Source: Bodo saltans (taxonomy: Eukaryota; Euglenozoa; Kinetoplastea; Eubodonida; Bodonidae). Taken from it: a stretch of DNA of 49,854 bases. The notes beneath the pieces are model-generated. The model saw nothing but the letters and a program-made list of their open reading frames with translations. It had not been told where the DNA came from and made no database searches. Both the position numbers and the translations under genes were made by a program. The stretch covers positions 17,802 to 67,655 of the forward strand of contig CYKH01000812.1 of NCBI GenBank assembly GCA_001460835.1, read 5' to 3'. This document shows, in pieces, positions 45,101 through 49,854 of the stretch; within the stretch, counting starts at the first letter, position 1; every line of letters begins with the position of its first letter.

Positions 45101-47769
45101 GGCTGTTCCTTGCCGGCGGCAGCTCCATGGAGGCTGAGGCGCAGCAGGCAAGGGCCAAGTCATCGTTTGCGTGGCTGAGTCCCAATGCGTGGCGCCACAT
45201 TGTTGCGCTACTAGAGAAGTCCCCTACGTTAGGGACCATTTTAGAAGCCATCAGCAAAGCAGAGCAGCCGTTTAGGCAGTGGTACGAATCCGAGACGCCT
45301 GAAACTGAAGTCGTGCCATATTACAGCAAGCTGACGCCCTTCGATCGGCTCTTGTTGATTCGGTGCCTCCGAGAGGACCGCACCATGAACGCCGCAGCCA
45401 TTTACGTGCGTGATGTACTTGGTCCTAACCTTGTCGAGGTGCCTAGCTTTAGTCTCGAGCAGATCGCCAAAGCTGAGGCCAACATCCCCCGCACACCCGT
45501 TCTCTTCCTTCTCACGCCTGGTAGTGACCCCACACCACACATCGAGCAGCTTAGCAAGAGGCTCAAGGCCCACATGCAGCAACTCTCCATTGGGCAGGGG
45601 CAGGAGGAGGTGGCCATTCACACGTTGCACACCTGTGCACTCAGTGGCGAGTGGGTCGTCTTCCAGAACTGCCACCTTGGCCCGTCGTTCCTGGCCTACC
45701 TGGAGCGTTGGGTACAGGCGCTGCACAAAGCTCGCGACGTCCCCCTCGACACACCGCCCGACCCGTCGCTCCCGCCCCCGTCCAAGGCGTCGAGAGCTAT
45801 GCGGGAGCAAACTGGTTATGCACGCACCACAACGTCACTAGGTCCGCTGGTAGCTGCCAAGAAGGCGGATGCCATTGACCGCATGACAATTCCAGACCAC
45901 CCCGACTTCCGTGTGTTCCTCACGATGGAGCCCACCGTAGATTTGCCAGAGAAATTACTACTGCGCTCCCTCCCTCTCACCAACGAACCCCCTACCGGTA
46001 CGCGTGCAACCATCAAGAAGATTCTCAATTGGGTGCAGCAAGACACATGGGACTTGTTCCCGCAGCCCCAGTGGCGTGCATGTGTGCAAGCCTTGTGCTT
46101 CTACCACTGTGTTCTGCTGGAGCGACGAAAACACGGCATTTACGGCTGGTCAAAGCCTTACCAATTTACAGAGGGGGACTTTGTCGCCTCTCTCTTCTTT
46201 TTGCAGAACCTCTTCGGCTCTATGAGCGACGAGGAGTCCATGAAGCCCAACTCGTTATCCTGGGAGGCGGTGCGCTTTATGATTGGGGATATTCACTACG
46301 GAGGCCGCGTGACCATCCGCAATGACCGTGCAACGCTGCAAGCTGTGACCGAGTCCATCTTCAGTCCGCAACTCAACATGACCAGCAGCAAAGGCACGTA
46401 CCTGCAGCCCTCCACCAAGAGGTTTCCCATTCTTGCAGACATCAACGACGTCGGTGCGTGGCATCGAGCAGTGCTGGATCAGTACCAGGTCCACGAAGCG
46501 CCAAGCTTCGCGGGTCTAGGGGCGAACGCTGAGGTGGCACACCGCACCAAGCAAGCTCAGTCTACCCTCCAGGCACTGTTATCGGTCCAGCCAAGAAAGG
46601 TGGACGCAACAGATGCTGCAACATCACCAACTGGGAGCGCTCCCTCCCCCACCACTGCAAGTGCACGACGCAGCCAGCAAGAGGCGTCATCACCGATGCG
46701 CTCCTCCAGTCCAAGGAAGGGCGGCCGGCAGCAGCGCTCGTCTGCAGCAGAGTACATTCCGCACGCAAAGAGCACCGGTGGGACACAAGAAGAGAGCGCC
46801 CAGCAGATTGTGGCCCAGTGCCTCAAGCACCTCCCCACACCGTGGACAGACGTCGAGCTGCTAGATTTAGTGGAGCAACGTGATCGACTGAAGCCCATGA
46901 CGATCTTCTTCCATTTAGAAGCTCAACATCTACGTGAGGTGATCTATCGGGCTCGTGAAGTGTTTGTCCACGTCGTGCACGCTGTCTCTGGTGCTGCTGC
47001 ACTCACTGCTGAATTGTCAGAGACGATTAGCTGTCTTGTTCTTGGACTGGTGCCAGAGGGGCTCAAGGCGGGAACATGGCCGGCCTCTAGCTTCGGGTCG
47101 TGGTTCGCAATGCTCTTGCGGAGACACAGGCAGATCATGGAGTACTTACAAAAGGGTGAGTGCCTGGTGTATGATGTGGCGTGTTTCTTTAATCCACAAG
47201 GATTCTTGAACAGCATTCGACAGCAGGTGTGCAGAGCTCGAGGCCCTAGCAGTGGTTGGGTTCTAGGCCGTGTTGAAACAAAGTTAACGGTGACCAAGTT
47301 CTCAGTTGGTGACGTAGAACGGCCCGCAGAGGAGGGGGCGTTCCTCACCGGCTTCTACCTGGACGGGGCGGGCTGGGACGTCGGGAAAGGGCGCCTTCGA
47401 GCACCACAACCGAAGGAACTGTATCGCGAGCTGCCTATTGTGATGGCGAGCGCTCAGCTCGCAGTGTCTGCACCGGTGGCGCCAAAAGCAGCGGATGGTG
47501 GCGAACGTCGAGGTACATCACCGAAGCGTCGTGACGATGCAGCCGAGAAGGAGCTTGCGGCCTTCGGCGCCATCACTCAGGCTGCCTTCAGGGCCCATCG
47601 CACACAAAGGGAGGCTGACAGTGTGATTCGTAAAGCACGCATCCCGTGCTTTACGAGCGCAACACGTACCGATGAATCGTTGCTCTGCTACGTCGATCTT
47701 GCCCATGAAGACCCTGACCCCTACGCCTGGACGCTCCGTGGCGTTGCTGTACTGACTTCCATAGAATAA
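33103..47769 (+). CDS. Axonemal dynein heavy chain, outer-arm DNAH5/DNAH8 (gamma) type
   Basis: 4888 residues, an uninterrupted 14.7-kb frame. The tail includes a DHC_N1 region (about 384-960), present in multi-headed dyneins, and the linker (about 1390-1800). P-loops of AAA1-4 start at residues 1988 (G-P-A-G-T-G-K-T), 2270 (G-P-A-G-G-G-K-T), 2626 (G-T-S-G-A-S-K-T, last glycine lost) and 2996 (G-Y-G-G-S-G-K-Q). The stalk coiled coils are at about 3240-3350 and 3470-3560 around the microtubule-binding domain, then AAA5, AAA6 and a C-terminal domain ending R-G-V-A-V-L. Phrases such as H-Y-D-F-G-L-R-N-I-L-S-V-L-R-T and E-T-K-R-V-R-H-G-V-M, and the degenerate AAA3 loop, match DNAH5/8 better than beta or inner-arm chains. 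It powers outer-arm flagellar beating. Extra low-complexity inserts lie at about 3726-3760, 4215-4259, 4500-4566 and 4792-4846. Confidence 0.93.
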   Translation: MLRYNKAVENIQFRFADAMRSMDPRFDLESIEAVMTRDQYMPHVDKFLLGSPKVPALFLLVSDLLWSTTEQDDDDGEAVHLDRIMFTSKITNATGVAAIVYAVRVPNPHNPSDATQSGRDGALVDVGTEVLFGVLQNNPVEEFVALARDILIPIGVQCHQLTVQDFAKRSAVDDMVSNSRKSGGGEGSIGNVNRSLRTLMGYSSERSREKTTTAVESFYSSARASVDNIDRLDRDKEQLVGFVLEDPQGILRRVQPTSTGIERAAKDPIVAEYTTQLFATWINYARQHGDRDSISGFYPIVTEDRVQQPHMREGASGLPTPAQHALTIPKMADSVRLSAVSAADPTIDPSEATYQLVALDPPRQYDFQRLPESYGPLTELSHWKSFELHVQHLYDSRSSRDVATLEAILERCNPTLHSVWVATVKRLQTSYRNAKEVVMYFSSLSRCFEPLYSLEPAQCVHHMRDVVKALTNIRDVIPHYRRTDHMQQLVQSVSHQLVSACKQSIRSLGRVWEQSENTVQLQRLLRKFTEAMSLCRMFQDILSDTAMYSELDELCIFGKLELFCSRLNKLSNLFSIVRVFRTLEEYHLGDGIAPILSTFFGIFEDLRRKSGDSLDYTKPSFDKDYLDFVNKVADVDCSLQVYVNSCFEDVPNTTSALELLKKFSLLVTRPTLRADLQAKYLLLFQRFGTELEAVQRIYEQSKSQPLVMRNAPPVAGRMLWVRQLHQRIEVPMKIFQESQSMVSHQRDTAKIIRLYNRVALALTEYEQYWLQTWQRAVEMTTDGLKATVLVAEGDGKYSYVVNLDPSVAVMAREARWIVSLGLQIPSVAADLLRCRAAAHAVAIGQCVRWYDESIAAIQRTHVVVLQERVAIVQHLFHAACSTITWNSPLLSTFIQDLANAIEELAALIKRLNSTEEHLIDKPVRDVAETCIVPRFEVVVDESVNAFGGGTAIPSGPPVVTLEVMVERIAEAATRTRNDFSTNNKVVRDAVIDLCSLIDPSWHPSTHHDDHPTVPLSQMYIAYNRKLFRAVLQATLNSFRDLRTLIAGRSAQGTPRIALESVLAPPNLFVSPSMEEIQASMHLSMRLMLESTQSTGNWPNVRGAYSTGDSAAFYEEIHRNKEVVKQILLTSGDILNARRQMDDFLKSFDMFRNVWTQNPADVVKIFADHPNRTLEDYLEELQCCTRLMHQVELIPNTVEIQCFTVDNTQLKQALVRILERWCDRYGAALHTMLERQLGALLDRSEAISKRVSHEAVITLENIDGELQGLDDASSTLGEVEVAVRTILRGSDILTRFGVGQPTEIVDLATDITFKWKRIQAVSSDKRHNIGDIQLSLRHELNEALKKFHVEMLCFRNNFEENGPLVEGIEPNDAIEKLRRFQRALDDKLRTWGTHFKAEQRFGVPEPKTYPELALTVKEMHVADLLYTLYLHVNQRLETIGRTLWRLVKYDDVVHELMELQYRIKRLPSTIKTFKAFHSMRDNVERLLDMQQIVEQLGHRSVRERHWQQVMRICGSTWNIDKDVFTLDMLWNANLVPFKDDIIELAMASEKEGEVELKLQQVIREWKDKELRFAEYKHRGLILLKGDDTTNLKESLEEALVLLGSLLASKYIAPFRHEASSWSSRLMTVGETITLWLEVQSAWMYLEAVFSSGDIVKQLPQDAKRFSMIDRQWVKLFFRAVESPNLLEFSVSNEIKNLPYFKDQLELCQRALAQYLESKRSAFARFYFVSDAVLLEVLAQGSDPTAMQPHFSAIYDGIHSVQLEPTADKKLWKVKALVSAEDEVVHLSEMVSCEGSIEEWLARLTSEMQHSIRVVLREAVGDALSIRTDVQLLKRYYMAHFSQAVLTALQVLYTTSVTEALSGPPSARRDMTKRLTECKDVLAEQARGSLSSAARTHIQTLTTMAVHNLEVWEDYGKKAKDVMSFEWQRQLRFYWTDRNECVLRIADADVTYCNEYLGVKERLVITPLTDRCYITLSQALAMYMGGAPAGPAGTGKTETVKDLGRAAGIYVVVFNCSDQFDARATAKIFRGLAQSGCWGCLDEFNRITLPVLSVVSQQVRLTFAALKQHSREFLFADGLPCKLVSSMGVFVTMNPGYAGRQELPENLKAHFRSVSMMVPDRLCIMKTKLAAAGYKMDKPLSQKFHLLYALCEQQLSKQRHYDFGLRNILSVLRTAGDVLRQSQSNDEEAVFMRCVRDMNVAKFVHDDVPVFLSLLQDIFVGKVPERLVFRQLEQALRDAAVEQRLTVSDTWMKKCIELYETKRVRHGVMLVGPAGGGKTSCMRALLRALHAIESRHKEVRLHPKAVTVEQLFGTVNSNGDWRDGIFSYLWRRWNRERGTSVWLVCDGPVDTLWIESLNTVLDDNRVLTLANGDRVLMNPSLRMCFEVENLHNASPATVSRAGIIYVSREDVSWRSILQSSVEEQIAAKVWPVSIKDTMLILLQGQLGSVHRHVVKTYRSFPGLSLSHLCGTVLSLIRSLIAAIIETHGTPDNRQHAAWTGIRMAICYGVFWGIGGSLDVTDRTDLAYRMTVGKIPSSNYEVPPNIPLPIPATDDTPEVVHYIDAYFVDIEHMAWSPWADHVPEWHVHWDIKLPSVNATGVFVPHLASTILHNVMHVHFEDHQPVLLIGTSGASKTALMEEFLNAVRTDDMAWTKKNISRATTPLQLQRVIEGLCEKRMGSMFGPLRNRRLNLFIDDIGMAERNEWGDQPTGEILRQLMECGGFYSVDRIGDFHRFIDIKFFAALTSESGRGGSDTSQKSASQYIPSRLMRHFAVYNCPMPSETSLKAIFGAILLARFANTHLVNVCGPLVSTTVELFKRCQLRLLPSPTRAHYNYSLRDLTRTFQGMLMCPIQHLDSGAGLVALWHHEVSRIFADKLCFEEDAAWFKQELQICARDSLGEFHLEPPAITGPRVVFANFLGEKIRDNTSGEFLEPPKEYRPCPAHSVQAKAYHRMQEFNETRNVRTSPIDIVLFDAALDHVCRLCRIISIARGSALCIGYGGSGKQTTARLAAYLQQQPIFQPAVNTEYSILNWLEDLRGQYFAAAAHGHCVMLITDNDIKSEEFLEYINTSLSSGDVPGLFTTDEREAARNTVRPIAKKLNRREFEDSEEWLWQYFIQRVQDHLHFVICMSPQGERFQQRVRRFPAMIASCTIDYYFPWSREAMLKVTEVELEKTDFLTRATASPQAAAKLPHALVDVESCVRTVSQDYFIAQRLTIGITPAGFLSFLKTFVKVYRRKENSLRFEAKNLRIGLQKLNQAGRDVVAMRKELNLKEIALAASAAELEKLLDIMSVKVESATSKKMRVQEATDKIAEEAAQVAAGRQEAENDLVAAQPALESAKAALEQITPTDIITLRAMRRPPEMIRRIFDGVCVLLHQPLEEVRVALSNGGRARIEDSWSLSGRQVCSRPNLLDTLLSFNVDGKDRLNDETCELLLPYLWQEDFTFDRAKVASGNIAGLCTWVRAMETYRRVAKFVAPKIDALRTAEAMLRIADAKLQTQRSELEVAEKEMNECIAEVEVVQREKDILEADTNRTKRRLAYASMLIDALADEKRRWEEQESAFNVTMERLLGDSVSAAAMVAFAGPFQAELRAKLLRLVSEALSLHRIPYSSKSFDFTRFMVKEETIAQWAEEGLPMDTQSIENAVITEHTQLVPCFVDPQTQARSWLQEHLADHNAVFTTMASPHFMRTLERQMERGDALVIEDAVFGSDPLLQAILAMRPTKPLSNNLYGSPMAASSRRTDLFSSLTLSGGDAPNSPELVCYILGTSYPCSSTFKLYLIPSKTRVDFTPEVFSKVCIMDNSVTEVGLEQQLLARVISIEKGELEEQRIQVLNEIRRNEETLRQLEEELLSKLSNSSGSLVDDETLILTLQNSKSSAEHVKEQLTIASATKKEIQSAREAYRPVSIRGALLYFVIAELAKLEPSYQMSLDRMLAVFVRGVETSLAATTPAQRIHNIAQTVTQLFFALVGRGLFERHKTLFSLSIAIHVEIQSGAVSVEHFRLFLAGGSSMEAEAQQARAKSSFAWLSPNAWRHIVALLEKSPTLGTILEAISKAEQPFRQWYESETPETEVVPYYSKLTPFDRLLLIRCLREDRTMNAAAIYVRDVLGPNLVEVPSFSLEQIAKAEANIPRTPVLFLLTPGSDPTPHIEQLSKRLKAHMQQLSIGQGQEEVAIHTLHTCALSGEWVVFQNCHLGPSFLAYLERWVQALHKARDVPLDTPPDPSLPPPSKASRAMREQTGYARTTTSLGPLVAAKKADAIDRMTIPDHPDFRVFLTMEPTVDLPEKLLLRSLPLTNEPPTGTRATIKKILNWVQQDTWDLFPQPQWRACVQALCFYHCVLLERRKHGIYGWSKPYQFTEGDFVASLFFLQNLFGSMSDEESMKPNSLSWEAVRFMIGDIHYGGRVTIRNDRATLQAVTESIFSPQLNMTSSKGTYLQPSTKRFPILADINDVGAWHRAVLDQYQVHEAPSFAGLGANAEVAHRTKQAQSTLQALLSVQPRKVDATDAATSPTGSAPSPTTASARRSQQEASSPMRSSSPRKGGRQQRSSAAEYIPHAKSTGGTQEESAQQIVAQCLKHLPTPWTDVELLDLVEQRDRLKPMTIFFHLEAQHLREVIYRAREVFVHVVHAVSGAAALTAELSETISCLVLGLVPEGLKAGTWPASSFGSWFAMLLRRHRQIMEYLQKGECLVYDVACFFNPQGFLNSIRQQVCRARGPSSGWVLGRVETKLTVTKFSVGDVERPAEEGAFLTGFYLDGAGWDVGKGRLRAPQPKELYRELPIVMASAQLAVSAPVAPKAADGGERRGTSPKRRDDAAEKELAAFGAITQAAFRAHRTQREADSVIRKARIPCFTSATRTDESLLCYVDLAHEDPDPYAWTLRGVAVLTSIE

Positions 47770-47985
47770 CAACAAGTGACAAGAGGAATGTGGTAGACAC
47801 AGCGAATCGAGACGAAAGATGTTGTGACACGTCGTGTACCAAGTACTACTGCCTGCTCATTGAATGAATGCGACACCGCACTGTACTGGCGTCTCATGAC
47901 CCATGTATCCACGATTGATCTCCCCTGTCTCTATGTTTCTTTCGTCAAACAAGAATACACACATTATTATCATCTTTCCCTTACT

Positions 47986-49689
47986 ATGACTGAGTTTGGA
48001 GATGTGCCTGCTAGTGTGTTAGGCATGGCCAACGTGGTGAATGTTTTCCCAGCAACAGGCGATGAGGTAGGCGTGAGTGCTCATATGCTGAATGAGCTCC
48101 TCTCTGCCGCAAGAAGCAGCAACATTCATACGAAGCCCCCACCCGCTGCCGACAAAGCGAAAAAGAAGCTGCTGGAGAGATTACAGCTTCCTGTGCACCC
48201 CTCTCACTACAACCTGTTCTTAGCACTACACTTGTACCCAAGAGCTGCAAAGGAAGTGGAAGAACATATCTTACGGAGTTGCTTGGAGTACTGCGCTAAC
48301 AACGACCCCGAGTGGGTGCACAGCTGTCAAACAGGTGCGTTGAAGCTTTTGTATCAAGAACTCGATGGCGCGGGCCTTCGCACGCCCAAATCGGACGACC
48401 CAGTGTTACTTGCCCAAGTGCGATCTGCGTTGTCGACGCCTCCACCAGTAGGTGTCGTGGAACACCCCCGCATTACACATTCCTCCTCCCACTTCCGCTT
48501 CGTTGTCGATACGACAATGGAAGAGAGCAAAGACAGGTACTTTTCCTCCCAGATCAAGTTTAAGAACGAAGGTAAGATGCCAGCGAGTGTGCAGATCGCT
48601 AGACGGCTGACATTAGTCGACGGCATGGTACAGAAAGATGCAACCGATTTCCAGTGCATCCTGGACAAACAAGCCATCAAAAAAGGCGAAACGTCTGTGT
48701 TGATGCTGAGCCTTATCGCCAAGCCCTTTGCTGTGTTCCACACCATCCAAGAGCTCCTGGTCGTCTCTTTTAGCGATAGGTTGCCCATTATTGCGTCGTT
48801 TGTGGTGGTCAACCCTTGCACCCCAGCGTTTGGTACTGGGCTGCCTGCATCTATTGCACTGAGTGTTCAGGGCTCACCGATTGGCCCGTATCATGCACCA
48901 CTGACGCTGCAATTATTGAAGCATCAATTCGTGCGGCAGCAAGGTTTCACGAGCAAAGAGGTGGCTCATGTTCTATGCGGCCCTTCACACATGTACACAG
49001 CGCAGAACCGCGATGTCATGCGCCAGGTAGATCGTATTCTGAACAACATCGACGACTCGACGGACATTGGAGAGCTACTCTGTGCGTTCAATCGTGCCCA
49101 GCCTGACATGAAAAGCAATAGCGCGAGTTCTCATTTGACTCTCCCACCAACACTGGCCCAGCCACCCGGCTATCAGCCAGGTGCTGTGGTGCCTAGCGGC
49201 TCACAAGCGTCGCTCACCACCTTCCCCAACGTCCAAACGGCTATTCCTGAGCCCCTCGTAGGTGCACCGCCTGCTGTCTTATTTTCCTTGATGCTTTCGT
49301 GGTTGTCCAATCTGCCTAATAGTGTTATCGACGCCTCTATTCTGCAATGCGACCCAGTGACGTACTTGGAGTCCCTTCAGCCGTGGCAGCAAGGGATCAT
49401 TCGGTGGGTGCTGGACTTGTGCTGCGGGCTGCTCGTGCACAAGGAAGACAACGATGTGGGCCTTCGTGCGTTGGCGTTGACATTTGGCTGGGTCCTAGTC
49501 GCGCATGAGATTCACAAACAGGGGCATGGTGACGAGTTTTTGGACGATGCCGAGGGTGAGGGTGCCCGGCTCTCCCAACGCGACCAAGAATGGCGGGGGA
49601 CAAGCAATCTTAGGCACTACGCAGTCACCGCTATGGTTCACTGGCTCACTCTTTACGAAGGAGTGTACGCCAAGGCCGCACAGAAATGA
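47986..49689 (+). CDS. Probable ASH-domain plus RhoGAP-like protein (OCRL C-terminal-like)
   Basis: 567 residues from the ATG at 47986. A GTG-led extension to 47824 contains an in-frame ATG at 47896, but an AG at 47952-47953 after a pyrimidine stretch makes 47986 the first ATG. Residues about 1-165 are helical. About 168-285 are a beta sandwich (H-F-R-F-V-V-D-T-T, then S-S-Q-I-K-F-K-N-E-G-K-M-P-A-S-V-Q-I, L-L-V-V-S-F-S-D-R-L-P-I), the ASH/MSP-like Ig fold found in OCRL and ciliary proteins. From about 290 the helical sequence resembles the RhoGAP-like half of OCRL/INPP5B, including I-P-E-P-L and W-Q-Q-G-I-I-R-W-V-L-D-L, without an obvious arginine finger. No 5-phosphatase domain is present. 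A role in Rab-linked trafficking or at the cilium is inference. Confidence 0.5.
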   Translation: MTEFGDVPASVLGMANVVNVFPATGDEVGVSAHMLNELLSAARSSNIHTKPPPAADKAKKKLLERLQLPVHPSHYNLFLALHLYPRAAKEVEEHILRSCLEYCANNDPEWVHSCQTGALKLLYQELDGAGLRTPKSDDPVLLAQVRSALSTPPPVGVVEHPRITHSSSHFRFVVDTTMEESKDRYFSSQIKFKNEGKMPASVQIARRLTLVDGMVQKDATDFQCILDKQAIKKGETSVLMLSLIAKPFAVFHTIQELLVVSFSDRLPIIASFVVVNPCTPAFGTGLPASIALSVQGSPIGPYHAPLTLQLLKHQFVRQQGFTSKEVAHVLCGPSHMYTAQNRDVMRQVDRILNNIDDSTDIGELLCAFNRAQPDMKSNSASSHLTLPPTLAQPPGYQPGAVVPSGSQASLTTFPNVQTAIPEPLVGAPPAVLFSLMLSWLSNLPNSVIDASILQCDPVTYLESLQPWQQGIIRWVLDLCCGLLVHKEDNDVGLRALALTFGWVLVAHEIHKQGHGDEFLDDAEGEGARLSQRDQEWRGTSNLRHYAVTAMVHWLTLYEGVYAKAAQK

Positions 49690-49749
49690 TGAACCATCCC
49701 CCGCCGAACAGGCGGTGTCTTTTCCTGCCAGAATGGCACACTTTTTTTT

Positions 49750-49818
49750 GTTTGTTCCTGCGAAATCCAACTCGACCACTTGATTTTTTTCTCTTTCTCT
49801 CTACTTTATTGCAATCAG
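49750..49818 (+). promoter_or_regulatory. Intergenic pyrimidine tracts and acceptor of the last gene
   Basis: A T-rich run near 49741-49757 and a long T/C tract at 49783-49809 end with AG at 49817-49818, seven bases before the ATG at 49826. Confidence 0.55.
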
Positions 49819-49825
49819 CAGCTCA

Positions 49826-49854
49826 ATGGTGAAGAAGGGCAGTAGTGCAAAGTC
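49826..49854 (+). CDS. Start of a gene cut by the window edge
   Basis: The first nine codons (M-V-K-K-G-S-S-A-K) follow a strong pyrimidine tract and AG at 49817-49818. The reading frame is open to the edge. Too little is present to name it; the basic start could belong to many proteins. Confidence 0.5.

Noticed and set aside
47824-47985. Extension of the ASH/RhoGAP-like protein to a GTG, or to the in-frame ATG at 47896
   Set aside because: The acceptor AG at 47952-47953 follows both, and the extension looks non-coding.
1-49854. Introns, tRNA or snoRNA genes, transposons, CRISPR arrays, bacterial-type operons
   Set aside because: No gene needs an intron to restore its frame, no cloverleaf-like or repeat-spacer pattern was seen by eye, and no transposase or reverse-transcriptase reading frame is present. 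Small RNAs could still have been missed.

Overview
The window reads as nuclear DNA of a kinetoplastid flagellate, most likely a free-living bodonid of the Bodo saltans kind. Four things point there. All 27 complete genes, and a 28th cut by the right edge, lie on the + strand. None of them needs an intron. Every gap is short (about 75 to 215 bases, none above 300). Most start codons sit just downstream of a pyrimidine run ending in AG, the layout of spliced-leader trans-splicing of a polycistronic transcript. TAA, TAG and TGA are all used as stops, so the code is standard. The contents fit too: flagellar dynein and PACRG, RING peroxins (glycosome/peroxisome import) and eukaryotic UDP-galactopyranose mutase. 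The species name is inference; nothing in the window proves it.

Left part (1-15 kb): an SLC35-type sugar-phosphate/nucleotide-sugar transporter, a small one-helix membrane protein, CLP1 with a degraded P-loop, VPS33, the ribosome-biogenesis J-protein DNAJC21/JJJ1, the mitochondrial Hsp70 helper ZIM17, PACRG, COP9 signalosome subunit 2, a membrane-bound histidine acid phosphatase, a 595-residue protein with the layout of SYCP2-type chromosome-axis proteins, PEX2 and a WW-domain protein.

Middle part (15-30 kb): five unrecognised or small genes (a coiled-coil protein, a protein with a possible beta-grasp domain, a short basic protein with SARPT repeats, two one-helix membrane proteins), then UDP-galactopyranose mutase directly followed by a type II membrane protein with two Fringe/GT31-like glycosyltransferase domains. 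A 1274-residue cysteine-cluster protein, a membrane protein with a possible TraB-like fold, a DHHC palmitoyltransferase and PEX10 follow.

Right part (30-50 kb): an LRR/coiled-coil/EF-hand protein, an 88-residue coiled-coil protein, a 14.7-kb dynein heavy chain gene of the outer-arm DNAH5/DNAH8 (gamma) type, a protein that looks like an ASH domain plus a RhoGAP-like domain, and the first codons of another gene.

In kinetoplastids, genes of one transcription unit are controlled mainly after transcription, so neighbours need not share a function. Some themes recur all the same: two of the three RING peroxins lie 15 kb apart, a UDP-Galf-making enzyme sits beside a Golgi-type glycosyltransferase, and several flagellar genes are present. 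The observations most worth checking are a perfect 34-base block shared in the same codon phase by the first two unrelated genes, the SYCP2/KKT17-18-like gene, the double GT31 protein, and the CLP1 P-loop. No tRNA, rRNA, transposon, CRISPR array or long repeat was seen.
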